A stretch of 64,000 nucleotides of DNA from Parapedobacter sp042666505. Its GTDB lineage: Bacteria > Bacteroidota > Bacteroidia > Sphingobacteriales > Sphingobacteriaceae. The position numbers were made by a program, and so were the translations under genes. This document shows, one piece after another, positions 52,766 to 63,138 of the stretch (within the stretch, counting starts at the first letter, position 1; each line of letters begins with the position of its first letter). The notes beneath the pieces were generated by a model, which was not told the origin of the DNA, searched no databases, and worked only from the letters and a program-made list of their open reading frames with translations. Location of the stretch: assembly GCF_042666505.1 (NCBI RefSeq), contig NZ_JBHTDN010000014.1:16376-80375 (forward strand), in the 5' to 3' direction.

Positions 52766-52930
52766 TTTGTGGTGTTCCTTTGGAAGCGAGGATCAGAAGT
52801 GACACCGAGTGATAACATCACGCCGGGATAACAGAAGGAAAAACCGAGGCAATAGGGCGAAGTTAACGGGTTTGCAGTCGTTAACTAAGCGACTAAAACG
52901 TCTCAAAAACGGTTCTTCAGTATCCTTATT

Positions 52931-53620
52931 CTATAAATAATTTAGAATGCCGTCGATGCTTTTTAGTTGTACCAAATTATTGTGTTTCAGGTCATATTCG
53001 TGTTGTTCGTGTGTCCACGTTACGTGGTACGGAATGTGTCCGCCATATCCTCCCAATTCCAAAACCGGCAGTATATCCGACTTAATAGAATTGCCTAACA
53101 TTAAAAAATTTTCAGGTTTGCAATCCAAATGTTTCAACAGCTTTTGATAATCATTTACTTTCTTGTCGCTCATTATTGCGATATGATGAAAATAGCTTTC
53201 CAATCCCGATTTTATCAGTTTCCGCTCTTGGTCTAACAAATCTCCTTTGGTGGCTACTATCAGCCTGTATTTGCCTTTCAACCGTTCTAAAGTTTCGGAT
53301 ACGCCTTGTAATAGTTCGATTGGTTTTTGCAAAAGTTCCTGCCCAATGGCTATGATTTCGTCAATCAGTTCCAACGAAACGGTACGATTTGAAATTTTGT
53401 TTGCGGTTTCAATCATACACAATACAAAGCCCTTCACACCGTAGCCGTACAGGTGCAGGTTTTTCATCTCGGTTTTAAACAGTTCCTGCGATACCGAATG
53501 TTGGGGCAGATAATTTTCAAGTAATGTACAGAATTGTTTCTCCGCTTGCTGAAAATAAGGCTCGTTTACCCACAAAGTATCGTCTGCGTCTAGTGCTATT
53601 GTTTTTACACTGTTTTTCAT
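52931..53620 (-). CDS. HAD-family hydrolase
   Basis: From ATG 53620, 229 residues. Motif I is IALDADDTLW (nucleophile Asp11, Asp13), motif II VATKGD, motif III Lys near KVNDYQKLL, motif IV FLMLGNSIKSDILPVLELGG. This is a haloacid-dehalogenase-like phosphatase with an alpha-helical cap. Substrate unknown. An ATG 30 bases upstream exists, but motif I is normally close to the N-terminus. Divergent from the Crp/Fnr-type gene. Confidence 0.85.
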   Translation of the reverse strand: MKNSVKTIALDADDTLWVNEPYFQQAEKQFCTLLENYLPQHSVSQELFKTEMKNLHLYGYGVKGFVLCMIETANKISNRTVSLELIDEIIAIGQELLQKPIELLQGVSETLERLKGKYRLIVATKGDLLDQERKLIKSGLESYFHHIAIMSDKKVNDYQKLLKHLDCKPENFLMLGNSIKSDILPVLELGGYGGHIPYHVTWTHEQHEYDLKHNNLVQLKSIDGILNYL

Positions 53621-53626
53621 TTCTTT

Positions 53627-53634
53627 ACTTTTGC
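53627..53634 (+). promoter_or_regulatory. Bacteroidota -7 box for the Crp/Fnr-type gene
   Basis: TACTTTTG fits TAnnTTTG in the 80-base divergent region, 67 bases before ATG 53701. Confidence 0.4.
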
Positions 53635-53700
53635 ATTTTGGAAAAGACAAAATTCAAGAAAAGGAAAAACCAACAAAAGGACATTTGTCCCGATTTATGT

Positions 53701-54267
53701 ATGTTACGAACTAACCAATCATTTTTAGATTATGTGCAAGAGCTTTATGAACAACAGGAACGTAGGGAGAACATTATAGTAAAGCAATACGCCAAAGGGC
53801 AAAAGTTATTTTTTCAAAATGAAAAAGCAATAAAAGTAATGCTTATAAAAGCGGGGATTACGAAATGTTTTTTTACGGAAGATAACGACAAGGCATATAT
53901 ACTCGAATTTTTAGGCAAAGGCGAAATCGTAGGCGAAATTGAGGTTATCCGAAAAATCGCCTGCCTGTGTAATATCGAAGCGATGACAGATGTAACGGTC
54001 TATGCCATTGCTCCCGACTACTTTTCGGAACTTATAAAAAGTGACCTTAAACTGAACAACTTGCTGTTAAATGTTTTTGCCGAACGTATCATCAATACGG
54101 CAAGTCGAGCTTCTTATCAACAGCTGTATACCATTGAGCATAGTTTGCGAAAACTTTTGGAACTACAATCCAAACAGGAAATAACTATTTCAAAAGAAGA
54201 TATGGCTTCTTATCTTGGTGTTACCGTAAGAAGTCTGAACAGGGCATTTAAAAGCTTGTCGGAATAA
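53701..54267 (+). CDS. Crp/Fnr-family transcriptional regulator
   Basis: From ATG 53701, 188 residues. An N-terminal cyclic-nucleotide-binding-like beta barrel (KQYAKGQKLFFQNEKAIKVM, AYILEFLGKGEIVGEIEVI) followed by a long helix and a C-terminal winged HTH (ISKEDMASYLGVTVRSLNRA). It lacks cysteine clusters of Fnr type. It may regulate the divergent HAD gene; ligand unknown. The open frame extends upstream to 53524, across the HAD gene start, so the internal ATG is preferred. Confidence 0.85.
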   Translation: MLRTNQSFLDYVQELYEQQERRENIIVKQYAKGQKLFFQNEKAIKVMLIKAGITKCFFTEDNDKAYILEFLGKGEIVGEIEVIRKIACLCNIEAMTDVTVYAIAPDYFSELIKSDLKLNNLLLNVFAERIINTASRASYQQLYTIEHSLRKLLELQSKQEITISKEDMASYLGVTVRSLNRAFKSLSE

Positions 54268-54284
54268 ATTTGAATACATAAAAG

Positions 54285-54311
54285 CAGTCCATTACATAAA
54301 GCAATGGACTG
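54285..54311 (+). terminator. Rho-independent terminator-like hairpin
   Basis: CAGTCCATT (54285-54293), loop of nine bases, AATGGACTG (54303-54311), then TACTTT. Serves the Crp/Fnr-type gene; weak T-tract. Confidence 0.55.
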
Positions 54312-54417
54312 TACTTTCGCATTTAGGTATACATTATTAATGAAAACATCGTAAGGAAGCGTTCTCTATCGGAAATAAATCGCCCGCTTTCCGACCTAGC
54401 ATACGTTTACGCATCAT

Positions 54418-55314
54418 TTAAAGCAACGCCGCTACATTGTCGAACCGGTAGCTGAGGCCGATTTCATGGGTCGTGTTGCCAATACGCCGGTTCAGCGGTT
54501 CGTTGCCCGGGTTGAACTGGTAGCTGTAGCCCAGCCCGAAACCGCCGAAGAGGAACTGCGCCATGCCTGCGAACTCACCGTAGCTCCGCAAGTTCGCACC
54601 GATCCCGAATGTCCGCTTGATAAACACCAGCGCCGAAGCTTCGGCTTGCGGCCGGAGGCTCTCCGCATACGTCACTAGCACCGACGGACGGAACTGGAAG
54701 TCCGGCCCCATATTAAACAGCGCCCCAGTCGTGAGGTGATACAGGTTGCGGAAGTTATATCTACTGTCGCTGTCCACACCAAGGCTTCCCAGCATCAGCC
54801 GCGGTAGCGAAAGCCCCACGTAATAACGCTCTGGGCGGTAAAGCATCACCCCGAAGCCCATCAGCGCGTCCGTCTCCCGAACGTCCTCCCGGAAAGCTGG
54901 ATCTATCGGGTCCAGTTGCGAGAAACGCCCGTCCAGGTAGCTCAGCCCCGCATTCAGCGATAGCCCTATGTACTCTGTCTCCGAAATCTGCACGCTCTTG
55001 GCAAAGAAAGCCGAAGCCTCCGTCAGCTTTTCCACCGCCAGGCTCTCATGGCGGATATTCAGCCCCGCCGTTGCGCCGAAGCCTTCAAAGTCCAGGTGGC
55101 CGCTGCCCCAGAACACTGTGGGGGCTCCGTCCATTCCCACCCACTGCCGCCGGCCGATCACCGACACCTCACCGCTCTGGCTCATCAAACTCGCCGCCGG
55201 GTTGATCACCGTCCGCAGCTGCCCATGCTGCGTATGGGTCAATGGCTGCTGGGCGTACGCTACGGTCCATGTGCCAATTAACACCCAAGCTAAATATATC
55301 GCTATCCGTCTCAT
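54418..55314 (-). CDS. PorP/SprF-family type IX secretion-associated protein
   Basis: 298 residues with a signal peptide (IYLAWVLIGTWTVAYAQ). Family hallmarks: INPAASL near residue 37, GRRQWVGMDGAPT, the beta-barrel run with FGIGANLRSYGEFAGMAQFL and GYSYQFNPGNEPLNRR, ending EIGLSYRF. It is an outer-membrane barrel. In Flavobacterium, SprF is needed to bring SprB-type adhesins with a CHU_C-like C-terminal domain to the surface; the giant adhesin gene lies 62 bases upstream in the same direction, so this is probably its dedicated partner. Confidence 0.92.
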   Translation of the reverse strand: MRRIAIYLAWVLIGTWTVAYAQQPLTHTQHGQLRTVINPAASLMSQSGEVSVIGRRQWVGMDGAPTVFWGSGHLDFEGFGATAGLNIRHESLAVEKLTEASAFFAKSVQISETEYIGLSLNAGLSYLDGRFSQLDPIDPAFREDVRETDALMGFGVMLYRPERYYVGLSLPRLMLGSLGVDSDSRYNFRNLYHLTTGALFNMGPDFQFRPSVLVTYAESLRPQAEASALVFIKRTFGIGANLRSYGEFAGMAQFLFGGFGLGYSYQFNPGNEPLNRRIGNTTHEIGLSYRFDNVAALL

Positions 55315-55376
55315 ATTCTAATACTATCTAATATCTATTGTCTATTGTTTCACATCTCATATCTCACGTCTCCCTC

Positions 55377-58300
55377 CTAATACCGCAGCACAAAATAACC
55401 CTTTCGGTATTCTGTACCACTGTTCGTGCCGATTTCCACGATGTAGAAGTACGTCCCCGCGGGAAGCAACTGCTGCCCGGTACCGATGCCCCGGAATGCC
55501 ACCCGGTCGTTGTCGTAGCCTGACGCCTCCCACACCACCGTGCCGTTGCGGTTGAATATGCTCACCCGGTTGCTTCGGTAATCGCGGATGCCTTCGATCA
55601 TCAAAAACTCGTTGATGCCGTCGCCGTTCGGCGATACCGCCTGATGCACCCGCACGGGGAAGTCCGAAGCCGGGTCGACCACGCGTACGGTCACCGTTAC
55701 CGGTTCGGCTGGTTCGTGGTTCGCATCGCCCGCCTGCGTGGCCGTGATCCGAACCGTACCCAGCCGGTGAATGTGTAACGCGTTGCCTTCCAGCGTGGCC
55801 ACTTGGGTGTCATCAACTTCCAGCGTGATCGGAAGGCCGCTACTGGCTGAAACATCCAGCTCAATGCTTTCCGCATCGCGGGTAACTTCCGCCGGTGCGT
55901 TGAAGACGATGGCCTGATTGGCTTTCGTGATAGTCAGCGTACCTCCGCTATACGCAAAGGCGTAGTTATTCGATTCCCCGCCGCCTAGCACGATCGCATA
56001 GCTGCCCGGTGCGCTCGTTTCCATTGCCGCCGTCGTGGCCGCCGGTTGAACCGCGAGTACGGAGGCATCCTCACCGTCCACGAAGCCGCTGTACGATAGT
56101 CCGAATGCCGGATTGGGTTGGCCATAGACACGTGCGGCATCCGCGACGCTCACACGGAGCGGTGCCTTGGCGATACGCAGCGTCCTTGATACCGGATTTG
56201 CCGGTCCGTATTTCAGGTCGCCTGCCTGGGTAGCCGTTATCACCACCGCACCCGCACCGCGGATATACAGCTCGTTGTCATTGCCTATTGAAGCGATGTC
56301 CGTTTTGTTTCCTTCCACATCTGTTACTGTATAGCTTACCGGCAACCCGCTCGTGGCTGTGGCAGAAAGCTTAACCGGCCCGTCGCCGTAAGTTTTGTTT
56401 GTCAACGCATCAAAGTCAATATCCTGTGGCTTGTTGTCCACCAACAGCAGCCCCACCGACACCGAGCGCTCGCCGCCACCGGCCACAATGCCGTTCGCCT
56501 GCAAGGTGTGACGGCCGGCTCCCAAGTGAACCGGCACCGGCAAGGTACCTGTAAATGTGCCATCCGATTGCACCGTTATATGACCAACCAGCTCAGGAAC
56601 TGAAAACAGGTAAATCGTCACCACCGTTCCCGGCTCAAAACCCTCACCGCTCACAGACACGCCCGCTCCCATGCCGCGCACCAACCGGATCACCGCGTCG
56701 ACCGCTGAAATCGGAATCCGTTCGCCGTCTATGCCAAATGAAGCCAACATCATGACATAGCCGTCACCGCGCAGCCGCAGATACTTTTCATCCACCACTT
56801 CGAGTGTTATGGCCTCCACTTTGCCGTCTGTAATTACCACTGTTTCTCCCGGCGCAGGCTCGGGGAGGTTTCCTTCACCGTCCGGCACTGGCTCCGTCGG
56901 GATGATGTCTCCCAGCGGTTTGCTGAATGCACCCGCACCAAACTCATTTACCGCAGCAATGCGGAACCGGTAGGAACGGTTGTTCTCCAATCCGATCACT
57001 ACAGCCCGGGTGCCGGTAAGGGGTGGATGCTCGGCTGTAATCCAGGTTAGACCGCCGTCGCCCGAATACTGGACTACGTAATCCGTCACCGGAAGCAGCT
57101 CGTTCCCCGGCGCCTGCCAGCTCAGCGTAACCTGCTTGTTGCCCGGCGTGGCCTGAAGGCCCGTAGGCGCCCCCGGTAGATCCGCGACGGTGAAATGGAT
57201 GATGGTTGTATTTCCGGCCTTGTCCGTCACGATCAGTTCGTATGTTCCTTTCACTGTGATCGGTGTACCCGAATCATAGGGCTTACCGTTGAGTAACGCA
57301 CTGCCTTCGTTAAAAGTAGGTGTGGCAGTGTTCTCGTAATTTGAACCGTTTGCTACACCGTCAACCTGCGGTGCGGTTTTATCAACCGTGAAATTTACCG
57401 TGGTTGAATTGCCCGAGGCATCGGTAACCACCAATTCATATTCTCCTTCGTCGGTGATCGGCGTGCCGCCCACATAGGGCTGGCCGTTCAGCGTCGCCGT
57501 ACCCTCATCGAAGGTCACCGTCACGTCCTCGTCGTAGTATCCGCCATCCTCAACGCCTGTTACCACCGATACGGTTTTATCAACCGTGAAGCTTACCGTG
57601 GTTGAATTGCCCGAGGCATCCGTGACCACTAAGGTGTATTCTCCTTCTTCGGCGATCGGTGTTCCTGAAGTGAACGGCTCACCGTTCAATGAGGCCGTGC
57701 CTTCGTTAAATGCAGGGGTTACGTCCTCGTTATAAAATCCGCCATCCTCAACGCCCGTTACCACCGGTGTGGTTTTATCAACGGTGAAGCTTACGGTGGT
57801 TGAATTGCCCGAAGCGTCGGTGACCACCAATTCATATTCTCCTTCTTCGGTGATTTCCATGCCTGAAGTGAACGGCTCACCGTTCAAGGTGGCCGTGCCT
57901 TCGTTAAATGCTGGGGTTACGTCTTCGTTATAGTATCCGCCGTCTTCCACGCCAGTTACCACCGGTACGGTTTTATCAACCGTGAAGCTTACCGTGGTTG
58001 AATTGCCCGAGGCGTCGGTGACCACCAAGGTGTATTCACCCTCGTTAGTAATCGGTGTTCCTGAAGTGAACGGCTCACCGTTCAAGGTGGCCGTGCCTTC
58101 GTTAAATGCTGGGGTTACGTCTTCGTTGTAGTACCCGCCGTCTTCCACGCCAGTTACCACCGGTACGGTTTTATCAACCGTGAAGCTTACTGTGGTTGAA
58201 TTGCCCGAAGCGTCGGTAACTACCAATGTATATTCTTCTTCTTCCGTGATCGCTATGCCTGAAGTAAACGGCTCACCGTTCAAGGTGGCTGTGCCCTCAT

Positions 58301-61300
58301 CGAAGGTCACCGTTACATCCTCGTTGTAGAATCCGCCGTCTTCAACGCCAGTAACCACCGGCGCTGTTTTATCAACCGTGAAGCTTACCGTGGTTGAATT
58401 GCCCGAGGCATCCGTGACCACTAAGGTGTATTCTCCTTCTTCGGCGATCGGTGTTCCTGAAGTGAACGGCTCGCCTTTCAATGTGGCCGTGCCTTCGTTA
58501 AATGCGGGGGTCACGTCTTCGTTATAGTATCCGCCGTCTTCCACGCCAGTAACCACCGGTGCGGTCTTGTCAACCGTGAAGCTTACAGTGGTCTCGTTGC
58601 CCGAAGCATCCGTAACCACCAAGGTGTATTCACCCTCTTCGGTGATCTCCGTGCCCGATGTAAACGGTTCACCGTTCAGGGTGGCGGCGCCTTCGTTAAA
58701 TGCCGGGGTCACGTCCTCGTTGTAGTATCCGCCGTCCTCAACGACCGTTACCACCGGCGCGGTCTTGTCAACCGTGAAGCTTACAGTGGTCTCGTTGCCC
58801 GAGGCGTCGGTGACTACCAAGGTGTATTCACCCTCTTCGGTGATCTCCGTACCTGAAGTGAACGGCTCACCGTTCAATGTGGCCGTGCCTTCGTTAAATG
58901 CTGGGGTTACGTCTTCGTTGTAGTACCCGCCGTCTTCCACGCCAGTTACCACCGGTACGGTTTTATCAACCGTAAAGTTTACCGTGGTTTCATTGCCCGA
59001 AGCGTCGGTAACCACCAATTCATATTCTCCTTCGTCGGTGATCGGCGTACCGGCTACATAGGGCTGGCCGTTCAGCGTCGCCGTACCCTCATCGAATGTC
59101 ACCGTTACATCTTCGTTGTAGTATCCGCCATCCTCAACGCCTGTTACCACCGGTACGGTCTTGTCAACCGTAAAGCTTACCGTGGTTGAATTGCCCGAAG
59201 CATCGGTAACTACCAATGTATATTCTCCTTCTTCGGCGATCTCCGTGCCGGAAGTAAACGGTTCACCGTTCAGGGTGGCCGTGCCTTCGTTAAATGCCGG
59301 GGTCACGTCTTCGTTATAGTACCCGCCGTCTTCCACGCCAGTAACCACCGGCGCTGTTTTATCAACCGTAAAGCTTACCGTGGTTGAATTGCCCGAGGCG
59401 TCGGTGACCACCAAGGTGTATTCACCCTCGTCAGTAATCGGTGTTCCCGAAGTGAACGGCTCACCGTTCAAGGTGGCCGTGCCTTCGTTAAATGCCGGGG
59501 TCACGTCTTCGTTATAGTACCCGCCGTCTTCCACGCCAGTAACCACCGGCGCTGTTTTATCAACCGTAAAGCTTACAGTGGTTTCATTGCCCGAGGCGTC
59601 GGTGACCACCAAGGTGTATTCACCCTCTTCGGTGATCTCCGTGCCCGATGTAAACGGTTCACCGTTCAGGGTGGCGGCGCCTTCGTTAAATGCCGGGGTC
59701 ACGTCCTCGTTGTAGTATCCGCCGTCCTCAACGCCCGTTACCACCGGCGCGGTCTTGTCAACCGTGAAGCTTACAGTGGTTGAATTGCCCGAGGCGTCGG
59801 TGACCACCAAGGTGTATTCACCCTCTTCGGTGATCTCCGTGCCTGAAGTGAACGGCTCACCGTTCAATGTGGCCGTGCCTTCGTTAAATGCCGGGGTCAC
59901 GTCTTCGTTGTAGTACCCGCCGTCTTCCACGCCAGTAACCACCGGTGCGGTCTTGTCAACCGTAAAGCTTACAGTGGTTTCATTGCCCGAGGCGTCGGTA
60001 ACTACCAATGTATATTCTCCTTCTTCCGTGATCGCTGTGCCCGATGTAAACGGTTCACCATTCAGCGTCGCAGTGCCTTCGTTAAATGCGGGAGTCACGT
60101 CTTCGTTATAGTATCCGCCGTCTTCCACGCCAGTAACCACCGGTGCGGTCTTGTCAACCGTAAAACTTACCGCGGTCGAATTGCCCGAGGCATCCGTAAC
60201 CACCAAGGTGTATTCTCCTTCTTCCGTGATCGCTGTGCCCGATGTAAACGGTTCACCGTTCAAGGTGGCCGTGCCTTCGTTAAATGCCGGGGTCACGTCT
60301 TCGTTGTAATATCCGCCGTCCTCAACGCCAGTAACCACCGGCGCTGTTTTATCAACCGTGAAGCTTACCGCGGTCGAATTGCCCGAGGCATCCGTAACCA
60401 CCAAGGTGTATTCTCCTTCTTCGGCGATCTCCGTGCCGGAAGTAAACGGCTCACCGTTCAGGGTGGCTGTGCCTTCGTTAAATGCCGGGGTCACGTCTTC
60501 GTTATAAAATCCGCCGTCTTCAACCCCAGTAACCACCGGCGCTGTTTTATCAACCGTAAAGTTTACCGTGGTTTCATTGCCCGAAGCGTCGGTAACCACC
60601 AAGGTATATTCACCCTCGTCAGTAGTCGGTGTTCCTGAAGTGAACGGCTCACCGTTCAAGGTGGCTGTGCCTTCGTTAAATGCGGGGGTTAGATCCTCGT
60701 TATAGTATCCGCCGTCCTCAACGCCCGTTACCACCGGCGCTGTTTTATCAACCGTAAAGTTTACCGTGGTTTCATTGCCCGAGGCGTCGGTAACCACCAA
60801 GGTGTATTCACCCTCGTCAGTAATCGGTGTTCCCGAAGTGAACGGCTCACCGTTCAAGGTGGCTGTGCCTTCGTTAAATGCCGGGGTCACGTCCTCGTTG
60901 TAGTATCCGCCGTCTTCAACGCCAGTAACCACCGGTACGGTTTTATCAACCGTGAAGCTTACCGCGGTTGAATTGCCCGAGGCGTCGGTGACCACCAATT
61001 CATATTCTCCTTCGTCGGTGATCGGCGTACCGGCTACATAGGGCTGGCCGTTCAGCGTCGCAGTGCCTTCGTTAAATGCCGGGGTCACGTCCTCGTTGTA
61101 GTACCCGTCGTCTTCAACGCCAGTAACCACCGGTACGGTCGTGTCAATGGTGACCGATAACCCATTGGAAGCTTCTCCAAGTATTCCATCGGCACTCTCG
61201 GCACGCACCGTCAGCGTATAACTTCCCTCTTCTAATGTTATCGAAGTAATCGTCCAATTGCCCGATTCATCTGCCAAAACCGATCCTATTTCGATTCCGT

Positions 61301-62897
61301 CGGCATACAGTCTGACAGTCGCGTTCGCCACAGCACCACTGCCGGTAACCGTCAATATGGTTTCATTCGTTATGTTATCTGAATCGGATATACCGGTATC
61401 GCTCGCCGCGTCCAAGTTCGGTTCAGAAGGAGCCGCTGGCGGAGCATTCGTGGTAAAGCTGACTTCACTTCCGTACGCCGTCCCCTCACTGTTTACGGCA
61501 TAAGCACGGACATAATAAGTAGTCGAAGCCGTAAGGCCGCTTACCGCAACCGTAAATGTACCCGTGCTTGCGGTAGCCGCAGCGGCTTGTACACCCGATC
61601 CCGGAGCAAACCCCTCGGTAGTACTGTATTCCACGCCTCTCGCTGTGATTTCAGCATCCCCGTCGGCGGTTACGTTTCCTCCCAGCGTCGCTGAGATAGT
61701 TCCTATGGTAGTCGCAGCCGTTGTCGTTACGGTTGGTATCGAAACGGTCGGTGTTAGCTCAAATCTTGCCACCAAATCCTTGCTCACATCCATTGTCACG
61801 GTTAGTGGGTTATCTGTGCTGACGATATCCCCAAACCATCCGATGAATGAAGAACCCGCATCGGGGGTAGCGGTCAACGTGACCATGGTATTGGGTTCAA
61901 AGAAACTTTCAAACGCATTGGTTTCCGAGTTAATACCGGCTGGGTCGCTTGTCACCGTTCCATTTGCGGATTGTTCTTTATCTACCCCTACATTTAGTAT
62001 AATCGGCTCCCGGCCATTGACGACGGGAATACGAAAGTCCATGGTGTTTCCGTAATCATATTCTCCGCACACATTCGGAGCGCCATTGTATTGCATAATC
62101 AGCCGGGCATAGAGATTGCCGTTATAAGCGTCCGCTGGAACGGCAATTTCGCCCGAGTAGGTATGCGTGCCATTGAATGTTTGAACCTGATCGAAAACCA
62201 GCTCCCCGGATGTACTGCCGGGCACTCCGTCCCGGTCAAAGTCAATCCAGATTTTGACATATTCCTGGTAACTATTGTTTGTTTTTACGGTAATGCTTAC
62301 CGGAATTGTCGTACCCGCGGTTACGCTCGGTATCGATTCCGTTGTATAATCGTAATAACCAGGCCCTGTAAAATCCGTGTTTCCTGCGAAGGTCGCACCA
62401 TTTAATGTTACTGATGATACATATTCACAGCAAAATTCCGTCGGATATGATTGGCACAACGGACTCGAACTAATGCTTAACGTCGTTACGCCCGACAACG
62501 TCTCACAATCAGCCGAACTGACTACACAGCGGTATTGATTTCCCGCTAAAATCTGGTTGATGCCATTCAGTGAAAGCTTGCTGGTGTTTACCCCGCTATA
62601 ACTACCGCCATCACTTAAGTCGGTAAAGGTATGTCCGTTATCTGTGCTGACCTGCCACTGGTAATTTAGTTCAGTTCCTGAGGCGTTGACAAAAATATTG
62701 GAATTGGAATTGGCCGCTACGGTCAGCGTGGTGTTAATCACCTCCACCGCAGGTGGCGTGCAGTTACGGGTGCCGTTGAGTAACACCAGCGCGGTAGCTT
62801 CGGTAAACGGAGTCAACATAAAAAATGCAAACAGGCCAGTAATCACGTAATATTTTAGTGATTCAAGGCCGGTTGAGCGGCAAATAAAACTAAACAT
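55377..62897 (-). CDS. Giant repetitive surface adhesin with gliding-motility C-terminal domain
   Basis: 2506 residues. Signal sequence near residues 15-40; an Ig-like region; GEVED-like domain (VKIWIDFDRDGVPG, about 210-290); InlB/bacterial-repeat domain (PDAGSSFIGWFGDIV); FN3-like (GLTASTTYYVRAYAVNSEG); Big-type Ig domain; about twenty 66-residue repeats (about 590-1905); an FN3 domain (PTGLQATPGNKQVTLSWQAP); low-complexity and MBG-like domains (RVYGQPNPAFGLSYSGFVDG); and the C-terminal CHU_C type domain (SPNGDGINEFLMIEG...GTYFYIVEI). The last is the type IX secretion signal. Expected to be exposed at the surface and to act in adhesion or gliding, with the SprF-like partner downstream. Confidence 0.9.
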   Translation of the reverse strand: MFSFICRSTGLESLKYYVITGLFAFFMLTPFTEATALVLLNGTRNCTPPAVEVINTTLTVAANSNSNIFVNASGTELNYQWQVSTDNGHTFTDLSDGGSYSGVNTSKLSLNGINQILAGNQYRCVVSSADCETLSGVTTLSISSSPLCQSYPTEFCCEYVSSVTLNGATFAGNTDFTGPGYYDYTTESIPSVTAGTTIPVSITVKTNNSYQEYVKIWIDFDRDGVPGSTSGELVFDQVQTFNGTHTYSGEIAVPADAYNGNLYARLIMQYNGAPNVCGEYDYGNTMDFRIPVVNGREPIILNVGVDKEQSANGTVTSDPAGINSETNAFESFFEPNTMVTLTATPDAGSSFIGWFGDIVSTDNPLTVTMDVSKDLVARFELTPTVSIPTVTTTAATTIGTISATLGGNVTADGDAEITARGVEYSTTEGFAPGSGVQAAAATASTGTFTVAVSGLTASTTYYVRAYAVNSEGTAYGSEVSFTTNAPPAAPSEPNLDAASDTGISDSDNITNETILTVTGSGAVANATVRLYADGIEIGSVLADESGNWTITSITLEEGSYTLTVRAESADGILGEASNGLSVTIDTTVPVVTGVEDDGYYNEDVTPAFNEGTATLNGQPYVAGTPITDEGEYELVVTDASGNSTAVSFTVDKTVPVVTGVEDGGYYNEDVTPAFNEGTATLNGEPFTSGTPITDEGEYTLVVTDASGNETTVNFTVDKTAPVVTGVEDGGYYNEDLTPAFNEGTATLNGEPFTSGTPTTDEGEYTLVVTDASGNETTVNFTVDKTAPVVTGVEDGGFYNEDVTPAFNEGTATLNGEPFTSGTEIAEEGEYTLVVTDASGNSTAVSFTVDKTAPVVTGVEDGGYYNEDVTPAFNEGTATLNGEPFTSGTAITEEGEYTLVVTDASGNSTAVSFTVDKTAPVVTGVEDGGYYNEDVTPAFNEGTATLNGEPFTSGTAITEEGEYTLVVTDASGNETTVSFTVDKTAPVVTGVEDGGYYNEDVTPAFNEGTATLNGEPFTSGTEITEEGEYTLVVTDASGNSTTVSFTVDKTAPVVTGVEDGGYYNEDVTPAFNEGAATLNGEPFTSGTEITEEGEYTLVVTDASGNETTVSFTVDKTAPVVTGVEDGGYYNEDVTPAFNEGTATLNGEPFTSGTPITDEGEYTLVVTDASGNSTTVSFTVDKTAPVVTGVEDGGYYNEDVTPAFNEGTATLNGEPFTSGTEIAEEGEYTLVVTDASGNSTTVSFTVDKTVPVVTGVEDGGYYNEDVTVTFDEGTATLNGQPYVAGTPITDEGEYELVVTDASGNETTVNFTVDKTVPVVTGVEDGGYYNEDVTPAFNEGTATLNGEPFTSGTEITEEGEYTLVVTDASGNETTVSFTVDKTAPVVTVVEDGGYYNEDVTPAFNEGAATLNGEPFTSGTEITEEGEYTLVVTDASGNETTVSFTVDKTAPVVTGVEDGGYYNEDVTPAFNEGTATLKGEPFTSGTPIAEEGEYTLVVTDASGNSTTVSFTVDKTAPVVTGVEDGGFYNEDVTVTFDEGTATLNGEPFTSGIAITEEEEYTLVVTDASGNSTTVSFTVDKTVPVVTGVEDGGYYNEDVTPAFNEGTATLNGEPFTSGTPITNEGEYTLVVTDASGNSTTVSFTVDKTVPVVTGVEDGGYYNEDVTPAFNEGTATLNGEPFTSGMEITEEGEYELVVTDASGNSTTVSFTVDKTTPVVTGVEDGGFYNEDVTPAFNEGTASLNGEPFTSGTPIAEEGEYTLVVTDASGNSTTVSFTVDKTVSVVTGVEDGGYYDEDVTVTFDEGTATLNGQPYVGGTPITDEGEYELVVTDASGNSTTVNFTVDKTAPQVDGVANGSNYENTATPTFNEGSALLNGKPYDSGTPITVKGTYELIVTDKAGNTTIIHFTVADLPGAPTGLQATPGNKQVTLSWQAPGNELLPVTDYVVQYSGDGGLTWITAEHPPLTGTRAVVIGLENNRSYRFRIAAVNEFGAGAFSKPLGDIIPTEPVPDGEGNLPEPAPGETVVITDGKVEAITLEVVDEKYLRLRGDGYVMMLASFGIDGERIPISAVDAVIRLVRGMGAGVSVSGEGFEPGTVVTIYLFSVPELVGHITVQSDGTFTGTLPVPVHLGAGRHTLQANGIVAGGGERSVSVGLLLVDNKPQDIDFDALTNKTYGDGPVKLSATATSGLPVSYTVTDVEGNKTDIASIGNDNELYIRGAGAVVITATQAGDLKYGPANPVSRTLRIAKAPLRVSVADAARVYGQPNPAFGLSYSGFVDGEDASVLAVQPAATTAAMETSAPGSYAIVLGGGESNNYAFAYSGGTLTITKANQAIVFNAPAEVTRDAESIELDVSASSGLPITLEVDDTQVATLEGNALHIHRLGTVRITATQAGDANHEPAEPVTVTVRVVDPASDFPVRVHQAVSPNGDGINEFLMIEGIRDYRSNRVSIFNRNGTVVWEASGYDNDRVAFRGIGTGQQLLPAGTYFYIVEIGTNSGTEYRKGYFVLRY
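57190..61135 (-). repeat. Tandem array of about twenty 198-bp units inside the adhesin
   Basis: Each unit encodes 66 residues of the type VVTGVEDGGYYNEDVTPAFN, EGTATLNGEPFTSGTPITEE, GEYTLVVTDASGN[S/E]T and TVSFTVDKT. I count 19 close copies plus one diverged last copy (QVDGVANGSNYENTATPTFN). Units differ at few positions (AITEEG, EIAEEG, TPITDEG; PYVAG variants; VTVTFDEG variants), which recur out of order, as expected from recombination between copies. Bases are close to identical. Confidence 0.9.
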
Positions 62898-63138
62898 AGG
62901 TAGTAAAGCTTGGAATAATTAATGTGAACGGATTATGGTCGATGGCAATAGCAACCTTTCAATAAGCTGACTAATTTGTCCTAATACCTGTCTGAAGTAT
63001 TGGTGCAATTGTAAATAAAACATGAATGGTAGATGTAAAAATTTCGCTTATAGTAATTAATTTGTATTTCGTATATCGTTTTTAACAAACGGCGGCAAAT
63101 ATAGCAATCGGAGTACCATACTTACCTAACCAAATGGT
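62898..63138. other. Intergenic stretch upstream of the adhesin
   Basis: Should hold the adhesin promoter. No gene seen. Confidence 0.35.

Noticed and set aside
57190..61135. Regular repeats that could look like a CRISPR array
   Set aside because: The unit is 198 bases, in frame, and wholly coding; no short repeats with unique spacers.
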